A DNA stretch of 8,504 bases from Vicinamibacteria bacterium (GTDB lineage Bacteria > Acidobacteriota > Vicinamibacteria > Vicinamibacterales > 2-12-FULL-66-21): positions 1 to 8,504 of the forward strand of contig JAICSD010000173.1 in assembly GCA_025937075.1 (NCBI GenBank), read 5' to 3'. The stretch's first letter is position 1. Every line of letters starts with the position of its first letter. The notes below the pieces were generated by a model. It worked only from the letters and a program-made list of their open reading frames with translations, did no database searches and had not been told where the DNA came from. This document shows, one piece after another, positions 5,893 to 8,504 of this stretch. Both the position numbers and the translations under genes were made by a program.

Positions 5893-8196
5893 ATGTCCAT
5901 CATGCGCACGTTCGTCCGTGTGTGCACGTCCGTTTCGCTTCTTGCGGGCGTACTGAGCGCCGCTCTCCTCGCATTACCCGTTCCGGCGGTTGAGCCGCCG
6001 CGATTCTTCCCCATGGCGGTCTGGTATGGCGGCGGAAAGGCGCGTGCGCCGATGCTCGAAGGGCATGCGCGCGAGAAGAAGGAGATCTGGCGGAAGGACA
6101 TCCGTCAAATCAAGGCGCTCGGGTTCAACACGGTGCGCGCGTGGGTCGACTGGGCATCTGGGCAGCCGAAGGAGAGCGTCTACGACTTCGAAACGCTGGA
6201 CGTGCTGCTGGAGCTTGCCGAGGAAGAGCATTTGAAGCTCGTGCTCCAGGTCTACATGGACTCGGCCCCGGCATGGATCGGGGAGAAGTATCCCGACTCG
6301 CTGTTCGTGTCCTCGAACGGACAGGCCGTACATCCGGAGTCATCGCCGGGGTACTGCCGCGATCACCCCGGCGTCCGCGCCGCGGACGATGCGTTCTATG
6401 CGGCGCTCGGGGCACGCGCGCGCCGCAGTTCCGCTTTTCTGGGATGGGATCTCTGGAGCGAACCGCACGTCATCAACTGGGCCACGCCGTCGAACATTCC
6501 GAATCCGGAGTTCTGTTTCTGCCCGTACACGATCCGCCGCTTTCGGGGCTGGCTGCAGAAGAAGTACGGCTCCCTCGACGCATTGAATGCGGCGTGGTAC
6601 CGGCGCTTCAGCACGTGGGATCAGGTGGAGCCCAGCCGCCTGAGCACCATCCTTTCTTATACGGACTACATCGACTGGAAGGCGTTCATCGTGGACAAGC
6701 TGGGCGAGGACCTGCGCGATCGCTACGAGGCGGCGAAGGGCAGCGCGCCGGAGACGATCATCACGAGCCATGCCGCGGGCGTTGGCCTGTTCGCGTCGCC
6801 CCACCACTGGGAGGGGCAATCGGACGACTGGGTCATGGCGCGGCAGGTCGACTTCTACGGCACGTCCTTCTACCCGAAGCACTCCGCCTTCGTCGACCGC
6901 GACGTGCAGTGGCGCGCCGCGCTGCTCGATTTCACGCGTTCGTTCGGCTACGACGAAGGGCGCAAGGGATTCTGGGTGGGAGAGCTGCAGGGAGGCTTTG
7001 GAACGATCGCCCAGAACGTCAGTCCGACGGTCACGCCAGAGGATTTGAACGTCTGGACGTGGACGGCGCTGTCGCGCGGCGCGAAGGGGATCAACTACTA
7101 CGCGTGGTACCCCATGAGCACCGGCTACGAATCCGGCGGCTTCGGCCTCAACGCGCTGGACGGCACGGTCACCGAACGCGCGAAAGTCGCCGGCTCAATC
7201 GCACGCGTCGTCGATCGCAACCAGCAGCTGTTCCTCGACGCGCGGCCTCCGCGCGCAGAGGTCGCGATCGTCTACAACCCGCTCGCGCACTTCGTCGGTG
7301 GACGCCAGCGCGCTGCGGCATACGGCGGACCGCAGGGAGAGGTCGTCGGCATCGAGCGCGACTCGCTCCTGGGCGTTCACCGCGCGCTCTTCGACCGCAA
7401 CGTCCCGATCGATTACGTGCACATCGATCACCTGCAGCAGAACAAGCTCCAGCAGTACCGCCTCGTGATCTTTCCGTACCCGCTCATGATGCCGGAGGCG
7501 TCCGCGCAGGTCCTCCGCGACTACGTGCAAGCAGGCGGCACGCTCGTGGTCGAAGCGCGGCTCGCGTGGAACAACGAGCGCGGCCACGCATCCGATCGAA
7601 TTCCCGGGATGGGCCTGTGGGAAGTGACCGGCTGCCGCGAATCCGCCGTAGAGACGGCGCCGAATGGCCGGACGATGCTTCGCTGGACGGGGAGCTCGAT
7701 CCCCGGCGGCAATGTCGGCGATCGCATTCCGGCGCGCTGGTACAAAGAGACGCTCGAACCGCTGTCGCGTGACGCCCAGGTCGTAGCCGAGTACGAGGAC
7801 GGCACGCCCGCCGCGATTGTGGCGACGTATGGCAAGGGCCGCGTGCTGACGCTGGGATCGTACGTGAGCGCGGCGTACCAATCCACGCCCACCCGCGAAG
7901 CGGAGCGGTTGTTCGGTGCCCTGCTCGGCTGGGCCGGCGTCACGCTGCCCATCGAGGTGACGGGTTCGCAGATCGAGGCGCGTCACCTCGAGGCGGGTCC
8001 CGACACACTGCTGTTTCTCTTCAATCACACCCGCGCGGCGGCCCGCTCCGAAGTGCTCCTGCACCGCGCCGCCGCGGCCGCAACGGATCTCGTCACGGGG
8101 GCGCCCGTGGCGCTCGCCGCCGATGCCGCGGGCGTGCGCGTGAGCGTCGATCTCGATCCGGGTGCCGTGCGCGTGCTGAAGCTGACCGCCCGCTGA
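5893..8196 (+). CDS. Secreted GH42-like beta-galactosidase with trimerization domain
   Basis: This 767-residue protein is predicted to hydrolyse beta-galactoside or related linkages outside the cytoplasm. A signal peptide covers residues 1-32, with likely cleavage after VPA. The TIM barrel (about 38-440) has the GH42 layout: start FFPMAVWYGG, block FNTVRAWVDW, proposed acid/base Glu190 in WDLWSEPH and proposed nucleophile Glu364 in GELQGG, 174 residues apart, close to the spacing in the Thermus A4 enzyme (Glu141 and Glu312). Cys155, Cys208 and Cys210 match zinc ligands, but the fourth position is Thr213. Residues from 455 (AEVAIVYNP) to about 675 are the flavodoxin-like trimerization domain, followed by a small C-terminal beta domain. 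Deviations: Ser189 replaces the Asn normally preceding the acid/base, and GH42 enzymes are more often cytoplasmic. No Shine-Dalgarno is visible before ATG 5893 or the alternative ATG 5902. The fold is well supported, exact substrate open. Confidence 0.85.
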   Translation: MSIMRTFVRVCTSVSLLAGVLSAALLALPVPAVEPPRFFPMAVWYGGGKARAPMLEGHAREKKEIWRKDIRQIKALGFNTVRAWVDWASGQPKESVYDFETLDVLLELAEEEHLKLVLQVYMDSAPAWIGEKYPDSLFVSSNGQAVHPESSPGYCRDHPGVRAADDAFYAALGARARRSSAFLGWDLWSEPHVINWATPSNIPNPEFCFCPYTIRRFRGWLQKKYGSLDALNAAWYRRFSTWDQVEPSRLSTILSYTDYIDWKAFIVDKLGEDLRDRYEAAKGSAPETIITSHAAGVGLFASPHHWEGQSDDWVMARQVDFYGTSFYPKHSAFVDRDVQWRAALLDFTRSFGYDEGRKGFWVGELQGGFGTIAQNVSPTVTPEDLNVWTWTALSRGAKGINYYAWYPMSTGYESGGFGLNALDGTVTERAKVAGSIARVVDRNQQLFLDARPPRAEVAIVYNPLAHFVGGRQRAAAYGGPQGEVVGIERDSLLGVHRALFDRNVPIDYVHIDHLQQNKLQQYRLVIFPYPLMMPEASAQVLRDYVQAGGTLVVEARLAWNNERGHASDRIPGMGLWEVTGCRESAVETAPNGRTMLRWTGSSIPGGNVGDRIPARWYKETLEPLSRDAQVVAEYEDGTPAAIVATYGKGRVLTLGSYVSAAYQSTPTREAERLFGALLGWAGVTLPIEVTGSQIEARHLEAGPDTLLFLFNHTRAAARSEVLLHRAAAAATDLVTGAPVALAADAAGVRVSVDLDPGAVRVLKLTAR

Positions 8197-8221
8197 GCGA
8201 CGACGCGGATCTGCCTCAGCG
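8191..8221 (+). terminator. Weak hairpin overlapping the glycosidase stop codon
   Basis: CGCTGAG (8191-8197) and CTCAGCG (8215-8221) pair over 7 bp around a 17-base loop; the left arm includes the TGA stop. No T-run follows, so it is at best a Rho-dependent or mRNA 3'-end structure. In the rest of this intergenic stretch, up to the ribosome binding site at 8352, I see no convincing -35/-10 pair, only the short palindrome ACACGTGT at 8287-8294. Confidence 0.2.
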
Positions 8222-8351
8222 CGAACACTGTCCGCATTCGCGCATCGAGCCGCTTTGTTAACCACCCACCGTCCTCGTGCGTCAGTACACGTGTCGAAGG
8301 ACAAACGGAAAACGCATCTCGGACGTCTAACGTTTCGATACGTACACGATC

Positions 8352-8357
8352 GGAGGG
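8352..8357 (+). promoter_or_regulatory. Ribosome binding site of the last gene
   Basis: GGAGGG ends 6 bases before the ATG at 8364 (9 before the second ATG at 8367). It is a strong Shine-Dalgarno match and supports this short, edge-truncated reading frame as a real gene. Confidence 0.7.
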
Positions 8358-8363
8358 CCAGTC

Positions 8364-8504
8364 ATGATGCGTTCGACACTCATGTGGTCCCTGGCGTTCA
8401 CCCTCACCGCGGCGTCCGCAACGGCCAAGCAGTTCGTCGTGCCGCACACCACGTGGCCCCAGCCGATCTATCGCACGAGCGCGCTCGCGGCGCGCGCGTT
8501 CATC
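8364..8504 (+). CDS. Exported protein of unknown function (3' end missing)
   Basis: The first 47 codons of a gene run off the right edge. The start is ATG 8364 or the adjacent ATG 8367, both in the same frame, behind a strong ribosome binding site. The product begins with an Arg at position 3, a hydrophobic stretch (LMWSLAFTLTAASA) and a probable signal-peptidase I site after ATA (residue 21), so it is predicted to be secreted or periplasmic. The mature start, KQFVVPHTTWPQPIYRTS, is not one I recognise. There is no lipobox cysteine, so it is not a lipoprotein. It lies 167 bases after the glycosidase gene, with no clear promoter between them, so co-expression is possible but unproven. Confidence 0.65.
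   Translation, partial: MMRSTLMWSLAFTLTAASATAKQFVVPHTTWPQPIYRTSALAARAFI

Noticed and set aside
6141..7772. Plus-strand 543-codon open frame within the glycosidase gene
   Set aside because: It is a shifted-frame shadow with an Arg/Gly/Ala-rich, domainless product; the overlapping frame contains the full GH42 layout.
8287..8294. Palindrome ACACGTGT before the last gene
   Set aside because: It is only 8 bp with no flanking symmetry and no associated promoter boxes; expected by chance.

Overview
This is a GC-rich chromosomal window, most likely from a member of Acidobacteriota (Vicinamibacteria-like) or a similar Gram-negative soil bacterium. That placement is an inference. It rests on a DUF5916 outer-membrane-type protein, a TonB-dependent receptor (so a Gram-negative envelope) and the strong G/C bias at third codon positions. 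No RNA marker gene is present to confirm it. I see no mobile element, CRISPR array, tRNA or rRNA. All five genes lie on the plus strand and fill the window; the longest gene-free stretch is about 210 bases.

Layout: (1) 1-1644 is the 3' part of a DUF5916 gene that enters from the left edge. (2) 1645-1855 is an intergenic region holding the best regulatory signal of the window: a plausible sigma-70 promoter whose spacer is filled by a perfect 17-bp inverted repeat, followed by a leader with one strong and two weak hairpins. (3) 1856-4189 encodes a TonB-dependent siderophore receptor with an N-terminal STN (secretin/TonB short N-terminal) domain. (4) 4321-5850 encodes a soluble hybrid sensor histidine kinase (PAS, HisKA, HATPase_c, receiver). 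(5) 5893-8196 encodes a secreted GH42-like glycosidase (beta-galactosidase family with trimerization domain). (6) 8364 to the right edge is the start of another exported protein, of unknown function.

The genes do not form an obvious single system. Four of the five products are predicted to be exported or in the outer membrane, so the common theme is the cell surface: iron-siderophore uptake, an outer-membrane protein of unknown role, and breakdown of galactose-containing polysaccharide. The kinase gene is followed after only 42 bases by the glycosidase gene, so these two could share a transcript.

I did not find a convincing undescribed multi-gene system. The points most worth checking are the operator-in-promoter arrangement ahead of the receptor, the hairpin just downstream of it, and the divergent catalytic and metal-site residues of the GH42-like enzyme.
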